A stretch of DNA of 64,000 nucleotides, taken from assembly GCA_018814405.1 (NCBI GenBank), contig JAHIZO010000009.1, forward strand, positions 1-64,000, written 5' to 3'. The DNA comes from Gammaproteobacteria bacterium. Lineage in GTDB: Bacteria; Pseudomonadota; Gammaproteobacteria; Burkholderiales; Gallionellaceae. Positions within the stretch are counted from its first letter, which is position 1; each line of letters opens with the position of its first letter. The notes beneath the pieces are model-generated. The model worked only from the letters and a program-made list of their open reading frames with translations, made no database searches and was not told the DNA's origin. The position numbers and the translations under genes are program-made. This document shows positions 20,526 through 29,919 of the stretch, piece after piece.

Positions 20526-23105
20526 TTATTCAGCGTCAGTCTCAGATTCAGTTCCTGCTTCAGACTCATCTTCAGTTTCGGCGATACGGCTCAGACCGGC
20601 CAGCTTCTCGCCCTTCTCCAGATTCATCAGCGTCACACCCTGCGTGGCGCGACTCATTTCGCGAATCTCGTTGACACGGGTGCGGATCAGCACGCCGTTG
20701 GTGCCGATCAGCATGATCTCATCCTCGGTACCGACCAGCGTGGCAGCAACGACCTTGCCGTTACGCTCGGAAGTCTGAATCGCGATCATGCCTTTGGTGC
20801 CGCGGCCATGACGTGTGTATTCGGTGATCGAAGTACGCTTACCGTAGCCGTTCTCGGTCGCGGTCAACACAGACTGTTCACCGTCCTCGGCCACCAACAG
20901 CGCGATCACTTTGCCGCCTGCTACCAGATTCATACCGCGTACGCCGCGTGTCACACGACCCATGGAGCGCACATCGTTCTCGTCGAAGCGTACCGCTTTA
21001 CCTTCATCGGAGAACAGCATCACGTCATGTTTGCCGTCGGTCACTGCCACGCCGATGAGGAAGTCACCCTCATCCAGATTAATGGCGATGATGCCGGCCT
21101 TGCGCGGATTGGAGAAGTCAGACAACGGTGTCTTCTTCACCGTGCCCTCGCTGGTGGCGAAGAAGATGAACTTGTCTTCGGCGAATTCCTTCACCGGCAA
21201 CACCGCATTGATCTGCTCGCCTGCTTCCAGCGGCAACAGATTGACGATAGGTCGACCACGCGAGATACGCGTGCCCTGCGGTACGGCATACACCTTGAGC
21301 CAGTACACACGGCCACGATTGGAGAAGCACAGGATGTAATCGTGGGTGTTGGCGATGAACAGGTTGTCGACGAAATCATCTTCCTTGGTCGACGCCGCCT
21401 GCTTGCCACGACCACCGCGCTTCTGCGCACGATATTCATCCAGCTTCTGCGCTTTCATGTAACCGCCATGCGAAATGGTGACCACAACCTCTTCCGGTGC
21501 GATCAGATCTTCCATCGACATATCTTGTGTATGCGTGATGATCTCACTGCGGCGCTCGTCACCGAACTGGGAACGAATGGTAACCAACTCATCGCTGATG
21601 ATCTGCGTCACACGCTCAGGCTTGGCCAGAATATCCAACAAGTCAGCGACCTTATCCATCACTTCACGGTATTCGTTAACGATCTTGTCCTGCTCCAGAC
21701 CGGTCAAACGTTGCAGACGCAATTCCAGGATCGCTTGCGCTTGCGCATCAGACAGGAAGTAACCTGTGCCTTTGACCATGCCGAATTCCGGCGCCAATCC
21801 TTCCGGACGAGAAGCCTCATTGACACGACTCAGCAAGTCCTCGACCAGCGCTGAGCGCCAACCGCGCGACATCAGTGCGCGCTTGGCTTCCGGCGGCGTA
21901 GGGGCGGCTTTGATCAAAGCGATGATCTCATCCACGTTGGACAAGGCGACCGCCAGACCTTCCAGGATGTGGCCGCGCTCGCGTGCTTTGCGCAGTTCAA
22001 AGATAGTGCGACGTGTCACGACTTCGCGGCGATGACGCAGGAAGGCTTCGATGACGTCTTTCAGATTGCACAGCTTGGGCTGGCCATCCACGATGGCAAC
22101 CATATTGATGCCGAAGCTGTCCTGCATCTGCGTTGATTTGAACAGCTTGTTCAGGATCACGTCGGCGTTCTCGCCGCGCTTCAGCTCGATCACGGCGCGC
22201 ATACCGGACTTGTCCGATTCGTCGCGGATCTCGGAGATGCCTTCCAGGGTCTTCTCACGCACCATCTCGCCGATCTTCATCAGCAGGCTGGCTTTGTTAA
22301 CCTGATACGGCAGTTCGTCGATGATGATCGCCTCACGATCACCTTTACCGATGTCTTCAAAGTGTGTGCGGGCACGCATCACCACACGGCCGCGACCGGT
22401 GCGATAACCCTCTTTCACGCCTGCCAGACCATAGATATAGGCTGCAGTCGGGAAGTCCGGCGCAGGCACCAATTCGATCAGCTTCTCGATATCCATGTCC
22501 GGTTCGCGCAACAGCGCAAGACAAGCATCCACCACTTCGCTCATGTTGTGCGGTGGGATGTTGGTTGCCATACCCACCGCGATGCCGGAAGAACCATTCA
22601 CCAACAGGTTGGGGAAGCGCGCCGGGAACACCAGCGGTTCATTTTCAGAACCGTCGTAGTTCGGCCCAAAGTCGACGGTCTCTTTTTCCAGGTCTTCCAG
22701 CAGCTGGTGGGCGATCTTCGCCATGCGGATCTCGGTGTAACGCATCGCCGCCGCGTTGTCGCCGTCGACCGAACCGAAGTTACCCTGACCATCGACCAGC
22801 GTGTAACGCAGCGAAAAGTCCTGCGCCATGCGCACGATGGTGTCGTACACCGCGGTATCGCCGTGTGGGTGGTATTTACCGATCACGTCACCGACGATAC
22901 GCGCCGATTTCTTGTAGGCGCGATTCCAATCATTGGACAGTTCGTGCATCGCGAACAGCACGCGACGGTGCACGGGCTTCAGGCCATCGCGCACATCGGG
23001 CAAGGCACGCCCCACGATCACGCTCATGGCGTAATCGAGGTAAGACTTGCGCATCTCTTCTTCTAGGCTGACCGGGAGGGTTTCTTTAGCGAATTGTTGT
23101 TCCAT
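20526..23105 (-). CDS. gyrA: DNA gyrase subunit A
   Basis: GyrA is the DNA breakage-reunion subunit of gyrase. The product is 859 residues, with the catalytic Tyr in RYTEIRM, the GyrA box QKRGGRG and a C-terminal beta-pinwheel ending in an acidic tail rich in Glu and Asp. In the quinolone-resistance region [10 protein letters not shown], the Ser83-equivalent of E. coli is Thr84, while Asp88 (E. coli Asp87) is kept. Thr here is natural in many species. I chose the ATG at 23105 because [17 protein letters not shown] is the usual N-terminus. Confidence 0.96.
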   Translation of the reverse strand: MEQQFAKETLPVSLEEEMRKSYLDYAMSVIVGRALPDVRDGLKPVHRRVLFAMHELSNDWNRAYKKSARIVGDVIGKYHPHGDTAVYDTIVRMAQDFSLRYTLVDGQGNFGSVDGDNAAAMRYTEIRMAKIAHQLLEDLEKETVDFGPNYDGSENEPLVFPARFPNLLVNGSSGIAVGMATNIPPHNMSEVVDACLALLREPDMDIEKLIELVPAPDFPTAAYIYGLAGVKEGYRTGRGRVVMRARTHFEDIGKGDREAIIIDELPYQVNKASLLMKIGEMVREKTLEGISEIRDESDKSGMRAVIELKRGENADVILNKLFKSTQMQDSFGINMVAIVDGQPKLCNLKDVIEAFLRHRREVVTRRTIFELRKARERGHILEGLAVALSNVDEIIALIKAAPTPPEAKRALMSRGWRSALVEDLLSRVNEASRPEGLAPEFGMVKGTGYFLSDAQAQAILELRLQRLTGLEQDKIVNEYREVMDKVADLLDILAKPERVTQIISDELVTIRSQFGDERRSEIITHTQDMSMEDLIAPEEVVVTISHGGYMKAQKLDEYRAQKRGGRGKQAASTKEDDFVDNLFIANTHDYILCFSNRGRVYWLKVYAVPQGTRISRGRPIVNLLPLEAGEQINAVLPVKEFAEDKFIFFATSEGTVKKTPLSDFSNPRKAGIIAINLDEGDFLIGVAVTDGKHDVMLFSDEGKAVRFDENDVRSMGRVTRGVRGMNLVAGGKVIALLVAEDGEQSVLTATENGYGKRTSITEYTRHGRGTKGMIAIQTSERNGKVVAATLVGTEDEIMLIGTNGVLIRTRVNEIREMSRATQGVTLMNLEKGEKLAGLSRIAETEDESEAGTESETDAE

Positions 23106-23152
23106 GAGCGACCTGACGAATGAGCCGGTTAGGCAATGAAATCGAAGGCCGC

Positions 23153-23161
23153 ATTCTAGCA
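23153..23161 (-). promoter_or_regulatory. extended -10 promoter of gyrA
   Basis: TGCTAGAAT on the minus strand is an extended -10 element 47 bases before the gyrA ATG. No recognisable -35 box accompanies it. It would be the first promoter of the leftward run towards ihfB. Confidence 0.45.
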
Positions 23162-23261
23162 CAGCGACTACACTTGCCGACTACCTGACAGACACCTCAC
23201 AAGTTTGGCTATTGGCGGTAGTTTTGTTAAAGTCAGCCACCCTCCCTACGAGATCGACAGC

Positions 23262-23957
23262 ATGTCCAACGCAGACCCCATTGAACTTGAGAAATTCTCG
23301 CAACTCGCCCACAAATGGTGGGACCCGAACAGCGAGTTCAAGCCCCTGCACGAGATCAACCCGCTGCGGCTGGGTTATATCGACGACATCGCCCAACTGG
23401 CCGGCAAAACCGTGCTGGACGTAGGCTGCGGCGGCGGCATCCTGAGCGAAGCCTTGGCGGACGCCGGCGCGACCGTGACCGGCATCGATCTGGCAGACAA
23501 ATCCCTGAGCGTGGCCAAACTGCACTTACTGGAAAGCGGCAAGCAGGTGGAATACCGCAAGGTGGCGGTTGAAGAGCTGGCTACCGAACGCCCCGGCCAC
23601 TACGATGTGGTGACCTGCATGGAGATGCTGGAACATGTGCCCGACCCTTCTGCCGTGATCGCTGCCTGCGCGCAACTGGTGAAACCGGGCGGCCATGTGT
23701 TCTTCTCCACCCTGAACCGCAACCCCAAGTCCTACCTGTTCGCCATCATCGGCGCCGAGTACGTGCTGAACATGCTGCCGCGCGGCACGCATGACTATGC
23801 AAAGTTCATCAAGCCATCCGAACTGGCGCAATGGTGCCGCGATGCCGACTTGCAAGTGCAAGAGTTGACCGGCATGAGTTACAACCCGCTCAACAAGACC
23901 TATGCGCTGGGCAACGACACCAGCGTCAACTATCTAGTCGCCTGCCAACGTGGTTGA
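23262..23957 (+). CDS. ubiG: ubiquinone 3-O-methyltransferase UbiG
   Basis: UbiG carries out both O-methylations of ubiquinone synthesis with S-adenosylmethionine. The 231-residue product has the SAM motif [13 protein letters not shown] and the family segments [11 protein letters not shown] and [11 protein letters not shown] at the start. The ATG at 23262 gives the usual [16 protein letters not shown] beginning. It diverges from gyrA and overlaps the next gene by eight bases. Confidence 0.95.
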   Translation: MSNADPIELEKFSQLAHKWWDPNSEFKPLHEINPLRLGYIDDIAQLAGKTVLDVGCGGGILSEALADAGATVTGIDLADKSLSVAKLHLLESGKQVEYRKVAVEELATERPGHYDVVTCMEMLEHVPDPSAVIAACAQLVKPGGHVFFSTLNRNPKSYLFAIIGAEYVLNMLPRGTHDYAKFIKPSELAQWCRDADLQVQELTGMSYNPLNKTYALGNDTSVNYLVACQRG

Positions 23958-24603
23958 TGCCGTCCTCCTTGATTTAGACGGCACCTTTGCCGATACCGCC
24001 CCCGATCTGGGCGAAGCTTTGAACCATGTGCGCAGCCTGCACAACTTGCCGCCCTTGCCGCTCGCCACCATGCGCCCACAGGCCTCGCATGGCTCCCCCG
24101 GCTTGCTCAAGCTGGGCATGAATGTCACGCCCGACAGCGACGGCTACGAGGAGATGCGCGCCGCCTTTCTGGAACACTATGAAGCGCACATCTGCGACCG
24201 CACAAAATTGTTTCCCGGCATGGCGGCACTGATCAGCGAGTTTGAAGAACGCGACATCCCTTGGGGCATCGTCACCAACAAACCGCACCGCCTCACCGTG
24301 CCGCTGATGGAAAAGCTGGGCTATGCCACGCGCGCCGCCTGCCTAGTCAGCGGCGACACCTGCGAAGAAGCCAAGCCCCACCCCGCCCCTATGCTGCATG
24401 CCGCCAAGCTGATGGGCGTCGAGCCGGGACGCTGCCTGTATCTGGGCGACGACCTGCGCGATATGCAAGCCGCCAATGCCGCCCACATGATCGGCATCAT
24501 CGCCGGCTATGGTTACCTCGAAGCGAATGCCGATACCAATACATGGCAGGCAGCAGGCATCGTACAGACCCCTTTCGCACTATTGCGCTACCTGTCGCTT
24601 TGA
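23950..24603 (+). CDS. gph: HAD phosphatase, phosphoglycolate phosphatase-like (probable MupP)
   Basis: This 217-residue HAD-superfamily phosphatase has the nucleophile motif [12 protein letters not shown], the motif II Thr in VTNKPHR and the motif IV acids in YLGDDLRD. Homologues are often annotated as phosphoglycolate phosphatase. The gyrA/ubiG neighbourhood matches the setting of Pseudomonas MupP, which dephosphorylates N-acetylmuramic acid 6-phosphate in the AmgK-MurU cell-wall recycling route; the substrate is therefore an inference. It starts with GTG inside the ubiG end. Confidence 0.85.
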   Translation: MVDAVLLDLDGTFADTAPDLGEALNHVRSLHNLPPLPLATMRPQASHGSPGLLKLGMNVTPDSDGYEEMRAAFLEHYEAHICDRTKLFPGMAALISEFEERDIPWGIVTNKPHRLTVPLMEKLGYATRAACLVSGDTCEEAKPHPAPMLHAAKLMGVEPGRCLYLGDDLRDMQAANAAHMIGIIAGYGYLEANADTNTWQAAGIVQTPFALLRYLSL

Positions 24604-24643
24604 ACGACGGTATGATGCTCATCTCGATGCAAGGCTATGCACC

Positions 24644-26020
24644 ATGAGCGATCCGACCGGTAACGACACACCTTCAAACGCGGACCAGAGCGACGTGCAG
24701 GAGATCCTGCACAAGGTCATCATCGCCCACCAGCAAGCACTGGCATTGCTGCATCAAACCGAAACCGCTTACAGCCGTTTGGTACCGCACCAGCTACTCA
24801 GCTTGCTACAGGCCAAGAGCATCGTCGACGTGAAACTGGGTGACCAGGTCGAGCGCAAGATGACCATCATGTTCTCCGACATCCGCGACTTCACACAGCT
24901 GTCAGAATCGATGACGCCGACTGAGAACTTCGAATTCATCAACTCCTACCTCAGCCAGATGGAACCGGTGATCAGCCGTCACCACGGCATCATCGACAAA
25001 TACATCGGTGATGCCATCATGGCGTTGTTCGAGAAAGGGGCGGACGAGGCGCTGCGGGGTGCTATCGACATGCTGGAGCGTCTGGGCTACTACAACACTG
25101 GTCGCGGCCGCGCCGGCTACAAGCCCATCCACATCGGCATCGGCCTCAATACCGGCATGGTGATGATCGGCACCGTCGGCGGCATCAACCGCATGGATAG
25201 CACGGTGATCGGCGATGCGGTCAATCTGGCCGCCCGCCTGGAAGAAGCCACCAAGACCTACAACACCCCGATCATCATCAGCCATAACACGCTGTACGAC
25301 CTGAACGACCCAGACACCTATCACATCCGCTTCCTTGATCGCATCCGCGTCAAGGGCAAGTCCCAGCCGCTATCCATCTACGAAGTGTTCGACAACGATC
25401 CGGAAGAACTGCGTGCATCCAAGGACGAGACGCGCAATGTTTTCGAACAAGCTGTCGCCTACTACCACCTGAAAGACATAGACAAAGCCATACAGTCGTT
25501 CAAGCGCTGCATCGATATCTGTCCGGATGACCTGTGCGCGCATATCTACCTCAAGCGCTGTTACGAGTTCGAAGCAACCAATTATCACCATGGCACAGGC
25601 GAACTCGACCTACTGCAAAGCTGGAAAGAGGAGTTCAAAAGTGGCATCCCGGAACTGGATGCCGCCCATCAGTCACTGCTGGAACGCATCAACCAACACG
25701 CCACCCGCATCCGCCAGAACGAAAGCGATGATTTCCACGACGTGTATGCCTTCCTCAAACAATACTGCTCAACATTGTTCCCGCTGGAAGAAGCCCAGAT
25801 GCGTGAACACGACTATCCTTTCGCCGATAGCCACACCCAAGAGCACAAGCGCTTCATCGAGAACTATCGCGATCTGGAAAAGCGCATGCATGCCGGCAAC
25901 GAAGACTCGCGCTATCTGGCCTACCGCACCGAACTGCTCTTGCTGGACTGGTTCGCCTCGCACGCCACCCGAGCCGACCGCCACTTCGCTCGCCACCTGC
26001 ACCAAAACAACGGCCAGTAA
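24644..26020 (+). CDS. soluble class III adenylate/guanylate cyclase with C-terminal hemerythrin-like domain
   Basis: This 458-residue protein has three parts. Residues 65-250 are a class III nucleotide cyclase with metal-binding Asp79 (MFSDIRDFT) and Asp123 (KYIGDAIMALF), and STVIGDAVNLAARLE. Residues 258-310 are TPR-like. Residues 327-450 are a bacteriohemerythrin-like domain. Hemerythrin ligands align with canonical spacing as His342, Glu382, His397, His401, His440 and Asp445, but the second histidine is Leu378. There is no membrane segment. This suggests an oxygen-, NO- or redox-responsive cyclic nucleotide signal; the missing ligand leaves metal content open. The start is the ATG at 24644, with AAGG upstream. 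Confidence 0.85.
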   Translation: MSDPTGNDTPSNADQSDVQEILHKVIIAHQQALALLHQTETAYSRLVPHQLLSLLQAKSIVDVKLGDQVERKMTIMFSDIRDFTQLSESMTPTENFEFINSYLSQMEPVISRHHGIIDKYIGDAIMALFEKGADEALRGAIDMLERLGYYNTGRGRAGYKPIHIGIGLNTGMVMIGTVGGINRMDSTVIGDAVNLAARLEEATKTYNTPIIISHNTLYDLNDPDTYHIRFLDRIRVKGKSQPLSIYEVFDNDPEELRASKDETRNVFEQAVAYYHLKDIDKAIQSFKRCIDICPDDLCAHIYLKRCYEFEATNYHHGTGELDLLQSWKEEFKSGIPELDAAHQSLLERINQHATRIRQNESDDFHDVYAFLKQYCSTLFPLEEAQMREHDYPFADSHTQEHKRFIENYRDLEKRMHAGNEDSRYLAYRTELLLLDWFASHATRADRHFARHLHQNNGQ

Positions 26021-26024
26021 AGCC

Positions 26025-26033
26025 TGTTACAAT
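26025..26033 (+). promoter_or_regulatory. extended -10 promoter of ssrA
   Basis: TGTTACAAT overlaps and follows the stop of the cyclase gene and lies about 20 bases before the mature tmRNA 5' end. The -35 region is not clear. Confidence 0.45.
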
Positions 26034-26053
26034 GCAGTCGCTTGAAAGCACCC

Positions 26054-26422
26054 GGGGGCGACTTGGCTTCGACGTGGGTTTCAAAGCAGCGCAGGGCATA
26101 CCGAGGACCCGCTACCTCGTAAATAAGCTGGAAAACCAATAGTCGCAAACGACGAAAAGTACGCTCTAGCCGCTTAAGGTTAGACCTCACACCCTGCTGT
26201 CCGTGGAGGGGCTCGATACCGTAAGGTTGAGATGAGTTGAGGACATTTACACGGAATCGTGTCGTGCAGGGTCACTTTGTACGAAGCTAAAACTAAGGTG
26301 ACTCGTCCAGTAGCAGCCTGTCGGTTGGCGTCTGCCGGATAAAATTAAATAACTAGACTAAGTATGTAGAACTGTCTGTAGAGGACTTGCGGACGCGGGT
26401 TCAATTCCCGCCGCCTCCACCA
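26054..26422 (+). ncRNA. ssrA: transfer-messenger RNA (tmRNA)
   Basis: This 369-base one-piece tmRNA rescues stalled ribosomes together with SmpB. The 5' end GGGGGCGACTTGGCTTCGAC pairs with the 3' acceptor CGCCTCC, followed by ACCA, and the T-arm GCGGGTTCAATTCCCGC is intact. The tag frame at 26145-26177 reads ANDEKYALAA then TAA, ending in the ALAA degradation signal. A terminator follows directly. Confidence 0.98.
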
Positions 26423-26426
26423 ACAA

Positions 26427-26464
26427 ACAAAAAAGCTCACCCGCAAGGGTGGGCTTTTTTGTTT
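26427..26464 (+). terminator. rho-independent terminator of ssrA
   Basis: AAAAAGCTCACCC pairs with GGGTGGGCTTTTT around a GCAA loop and ends in a T-rich run. Confidence 0.92.
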
Positions 26465-26480
26465 CAGCCCCTCCACCTCA

Positions 26481-26509
26481 TTGAAGCCACCGCCCGATGT
26501 CGGTATAGT
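26481..26509 (+). promoter_or_regulatory. sigma70-type promoter of the GspE-like gene
   Basis: TTGAAG (26481-26486) and TATAGT (26504-26509) are separated by exactly 17 bases, 21 bases before the ATG. The gene therefore appears to be transcribed independently of ssrA. Confidence 0.65.
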
Positions 26510-26529
26510 CGCCGGAACTTACTCAGGGC

Positions 26530-28323
26530 ATGCACATGGGCGCGCAAGACGTTCCAAATCACAAACTCAAACTGACCGAGCTGCTCGACATGCTGGTCAC
26601 GGACGGCATGGTGGACAAAGCGGAGGCTGATGTACTTGTCGCTGAGCGTCGCTCACAGCGTAACGACCACCATCCTCTCGCTGTAATCGCGGGAAAAAGC
26701 TGGAAGTCGCTGTTACCCCCGAATCGCACCCTGACACTGGAAACACTAACCGAATGGCTGGCCGCCAAGGCCGGATTAGAGTATTTCCACATCGACCCAT
26801 TGAAGATCGATTTCTCCAATCTGACCGAGTTGATGTCCATCGATTATGCGAATCGCTTCTCCATCATGCCCATCCGCATCGACGGTGGCGATCTGGTGGT
26901 GGCGACAGCGGAACCTTGGCTGCGCGACTGGGAAGTCGTATTGCGCCAGACTTCACGAAAGAGCATCCGCCGCGTGGTCGCCTCTCCGCTGGACATCAAA
27001 CGTTATCTGGTCGAGTTCTACAATCTGGCGCGTTCGGTTAAGAGCGCGACACACACCAATACTTCCTCCAGCAATCTCGCTTCTTTCGAACAACTAGTCG
27101 AACTGGGCAAGAGCAACAAGCAGTTCGATGCCAACGACCAACACATCGTGCACATCGTCGATTGGCTATGGCAATACGCCTTCGACCAACGCGCTTCCGA
27201 TATCCACATCGAGCCGCGCCGCGAATCGGGCATTGTGCGGTTCCGCATCGACGGCGTGCTGCATCAGGTGCACCAGTTGCCGATGTCGGTGGTGGCGGCG
27301 ATGACCAGCCGTATCAAGCTGCTGGGCCGTATGGATCTGATGGAGAAGCGCCGCCCGCAGGATGGCCGCATCAAGACGCGCACCGAGGAAGGTCAGGAGA
27401 TCGAACTGCGCCTGTCAACCCTGCCCACGGCCTTCGGCGAAAAACTGGTGATGCGTATCTTCGATCCGGAAGTGTTGGTGCGCGATTTCGCCGAACTAGG
27501 TTTCTCGGAAGACGACCGGACGCGCTGGGAACAAATGACCGGCAGACCAAACGGCATCATCCTGGTCACCGGTCCGACCGGTTCGGGCAAGACCACCACC
27601 CTGTATTCGACCCTCAAGCATCTGGCCACGCCGGAAGTGAACGTCTGTACGCTGGAAGACCCGATCGAGATGGTGGAGCCCGCCTTCAACCAGATGCAGA
27701 TCCAGCCCGACATCGGCGTGAACTTTGCCGATGGCGTGCGGGCCCTGATGCGTCAGGATCCGGACATCATCATGGTGGGTGAGATTCGTGATCTGGAGAC
27801 GGCCGATATGGCGATCCAGGCGGCTTTGACCGGTCACTTGGTGCTCTCCACCTTGCACACCAATGATGCGCCTTCAGCCATCACACGCCTGCTCGACCTT
27901 GGCGTACCGCCTTACCTGCTCAATGCCACGCTGCTCGGCATCATGGCACAGCGTCTGGTTCGTACCCTGTGTCCACATTGCAAACAGCCCCATCCCGCCA
28001 GCGATGCAGACCATGTGCTATGGGACAACCTGGTCTCGCCATGGAAAGCCGCTCGGCCTGCAAAGTTGCACCGCCCACAAGGCTGCCTGGAATGTCGCAT
28101 GACAGGTTACTCGGGGCGTATCGGCATCTATGAGATCCTACTCATGTCTCCCGAATTGCGTAAACTCATCACTTCCGAGACCGACATCGCTGCACTGCGC
28201 GATCAGGCCGGACGCGAAGGCATGAAACCGCTGCGTATTTCGGGTGCACAAAAGATCGCCAACGGCACGACCACCATGGAAGAAGTGCTCAAGAGTGCAC
28301 CGCCAGCAGAACAAAATAGATAA
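26530..28323 (+). CDS. GspE/PilB-family secretion or pilus assembly ATPase
   Basis: This 597-residue hexameric AAA-type ATPase has an N-terminal MshEN/T2SSE_N-like region (about 10-165). The ATPase follows, with Walker A GPTGSGKTTT (348-357), the Asp-box around CTLEDPIE, Walker B DPDIIMVGEIRD (410-421) and the His-box HLVLSTLHTND. A four-cysteine zinc site is at C481, C484, C519 and C522. It could power type II secretion, type IV pilus extension or a related machine. No inner-membrane platform, prepilin peptidase or secretin gene is adjacent, so the partner system is unknown. An in-frame ATG at 26536 is an alternative start. Confidence 0.88.
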   Translation: MHMGAQDVPNHKLKLTELLDMLVTDGMVDKAEADVLVAERRSQRNDHHPLAVIAGKSWKSLLPPNRTLTLETLTEWLAAKAGLEYFHIDPLKIDFSNLTELMSIDYANRFSIMPIRIDGGDLVVATAEPWLRDWEVVLRQTSRKSIRRVVASPLDIKRYLVEFYNLARSVKSATHTNTSSSNLASFEQLVELGKSNKQFDANDQHIVHIVDWLWQYAFDQRASDIHIEPRRESGIVRFRIDGVLHQVHQLPMSVVAAMTSRIKLLGRMDLMEKRRPQDGRIKTRTEEGQEIELRLSTLPTAFGEKLVMRIFDPEVLVRDFAELGFSEDDRTRWEQMTGRPNGIILVTGPTGSGKTTTLYSTLKHLATPEVNVCTLEDPIEMVEPAFNQMQIQPDIGVNFADGVRALMRQDPDIIMVGEIRDLETADMAIQAALTGHLVLSTLHTNDAPSAITRLLDLGVPPYLLNATLLGIMAQRLVRTLCPHCKQPHPASDADHVLWDNLVSPWKAARPAKLHRPQGCLECRMTGYSGRIGIYEILLMSPELRKLITSETDIAALRDQAGREGMKPLRISGAQKIANGTTTMEEVLKSAPPAEQNR

Positions 28324-28339
28324 CAAAGGGAGTATGAAA

Positions 28340-29245
28340 ATGAGTCTGTTGCATAGCCTTAACCAGCAACACGCCATCGAGAATCACGTGCAACTGCGCG
28401 AGATCGCCGATGGTGTGATCATCGCGGAAATATCCAACCAACACGCACTGGCCAACATCGCATTGCAAGGCGCGCATATCGCCACCTTCCAGCCGCGCGG
28501 TGAAGAACCTGTACTCTGGCTATCCCCCAATGCCAAGTTCGCACCGGGAAAATCCATACGCGGCGGGGTGCCGATCTGCTGGCCATGGTTCGGCCCGCAC
28601 AAAGACGACAGCAAACTGCCCGGCCATGGCTATGCACGCACCGTGCCTTGGGAATTATTGGAGACTAAAGCCAATCCTGATAGCTCCACCTGCTTGCGCT
28701 TTGGCCTGATCGAAAACGACACCACTCGCAGCCAATGGCCACACGCTTGCACCGTCCAATTGGAAGTGACCGTAAGCAAATCGCTCAAAGTCGAACTGGT
28801 CACTACCAATACCGGCGATGCAGCATTCGAGTTGGGTGAGGCTCTACACACCTACTTCCAGATCAGCGACGTCGAGAACATGACCATCCGTGGATTGGAT
28901 AACTGCGAATACCTGGACAAGGTGCAGGATTTCTCACGCTTCACCCAGCACGACGGCATCGTCATCGAAAGCGAAGTGGATCGTGTCTATGTGAACACCG
29001 AAGCCGATTGCGTGATCGAGGACAAAGGACTGAAACGCGCCATCCGCATCGCCAAGCAGGGCAGCAAGTCCACCGTTGTGTGGAATCCCTGGCAAGACAA
29101 AGCCGAGAAGATGGGCGACTTCGGCCCAAAACTGCACCGCGACATGGTATGCGTGGAAAGCGGCAACGCGCTGGAGAATGTGGTCACCCTGCAACCGGGT
29201 GAAACACATCGCTTGGTCGCGGAGTACAGCGTCGAGAAACTGTAA
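28340..29245 (+). CDS. D-hexose-6-phosphate mutarotase (YeaD-like)
   Basis: This aldose-1-epimerase-fold protein of 301 residues interconverts the anomers of glucose 6-phosphate and related sugars. Family signatures are RGGVPICWPWFGPH (phosphate-binding arginine and aromatic pocket), GHGYARTVPWEL and the catalytic His in EALHTYFQI. I chose the ATG at 28340, seven bases after AAAGGGAG; an ATG two codons earlier is too close to that site. It lies 16 bases behind the GspE-like gene, likely by chance rather than function. Confidence 0.88.
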   Translation: MSLLHSLNQQHAIENHVQLREIADGVIIAEISNQHALANIALQGAHIATFQPRGEEPVLWLSPNAKFAPGKSIRGGVPICWPWFGPHKDDSKLPGHGYARTVPWELLETKANPDSSTCLRFGLIENDTTRSQWPHACTVQLEVTVSKSLKVELVTTNTGDAAFELGEALHTYFQISDVENMTIRGLDNCEYLDKVQDFSRFTQHDGIVIESEVDRVYVNTEADCVIEDKGLKRAIRIAKQGSKSTVVWNPWQDKAEKMGDFGPKLHRDMVCVESGNALENVVTLQPGETHRLVAEYSVEKL

Positions 29246-29264
29246 CGCTTAAGCCGCACCAAAC

Positions 29265-29293
29265 AAAAGAGCCGCTTCGCAGCGGCTCTTTTT
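29265..29293. terminator. bidirectional terminator between the mutarotase gene and efp
   Basis: AAAAGAGCCGCT and AGCGGCTCTTTT form a perfect 12-bp stem with a TCGC loop. A and T runs on both flanks let it stop transcription from either side. Confidence 0.92.
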
Positions 29294-29314
29294 CATTGCA
29301 TCAACAAAACAGGC

Positions 29315-29881
29315 TTAGTTAGCGCGCTTCTTGAACTCGTTGGTGCGGGTATCGATCTCGATCTTGTCGCCGATCTCGATGAAGGCAGCCACTGGCAGCT
29401 CAAATCCGGAGCCGACCAACTTGGCGGGCTTCATCACCTTGCCGGAAGTGTCGCCGCGCACTGCGGGCTCTGTGTATTCGATTTCGCGTACGATAGTGTT
29501 GGGCAGCTCGACAGAGATCGCCTTACCTTCGTAGAAAGTCACTTCGCACTTGTCTTCCATGCCGTCAGTCAGATAGTTCACTGCGTCACCGAGGTTCTCC
29601 TCTTCGACTTCGTACTGGTTGTACTCTTCATCCATGAACACAAACATGGGATCAGCGTAGTAGGAATAAGTACAGTCTTTCTTGTCGAGGATGATCTGCT
29701 CGAACTTGTCGTCCGCAGCGTACACAGTCTCTTTTCCGGAACCGCTGAGTAGGCCCTTCATCTTCATCTTCACCACAGAACCGTTACGGCCGGAACGGCT
29801 GTATTCGGCCTTCAGAATGACCATCGGCTCGCCGCTAACATTGATCACGTTACCTGCGCGGAGTTCTTGTGCTGTTTTCAT
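29315..29881 (-). CDS. efp: translation elongation factor P
   Basis: EF-P relieves ribosome stalling at polyproline. The 188-residue product has the KOW-like domain I followed by two OB folds. The tip residue is Arg32 in SRSGRNGS, which marks the rhamnosylated EF-P class; earP, the rhamnosyltransferase gene, lies directly upstream on the same strand. It is the last gene of its transcript and ends at a strong terminator. Confidence 0.96.
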   Translation of the reverse strand: MKTAQELRAGNVINVSGEPMVILKAEYSRSGRNGSVVKMKMKGLLSGSGKETVYAADDKFEQIILDKKDCTYSYYADPMFVFMDEEYNQYEVEEENLGDAVNYLTDGMEDKCEVTFYEGKAISVELPNTIVREIEYTEPAVRGDTSGKVMKPAKLVGSGFELPVAAFIEIGDKIEIDTRTNEFKKRAN

Positions 29882-29919
29882 TGGAGTCTGCCTGCTACGA
29901 AATTTTGAAGGCGCGAATT

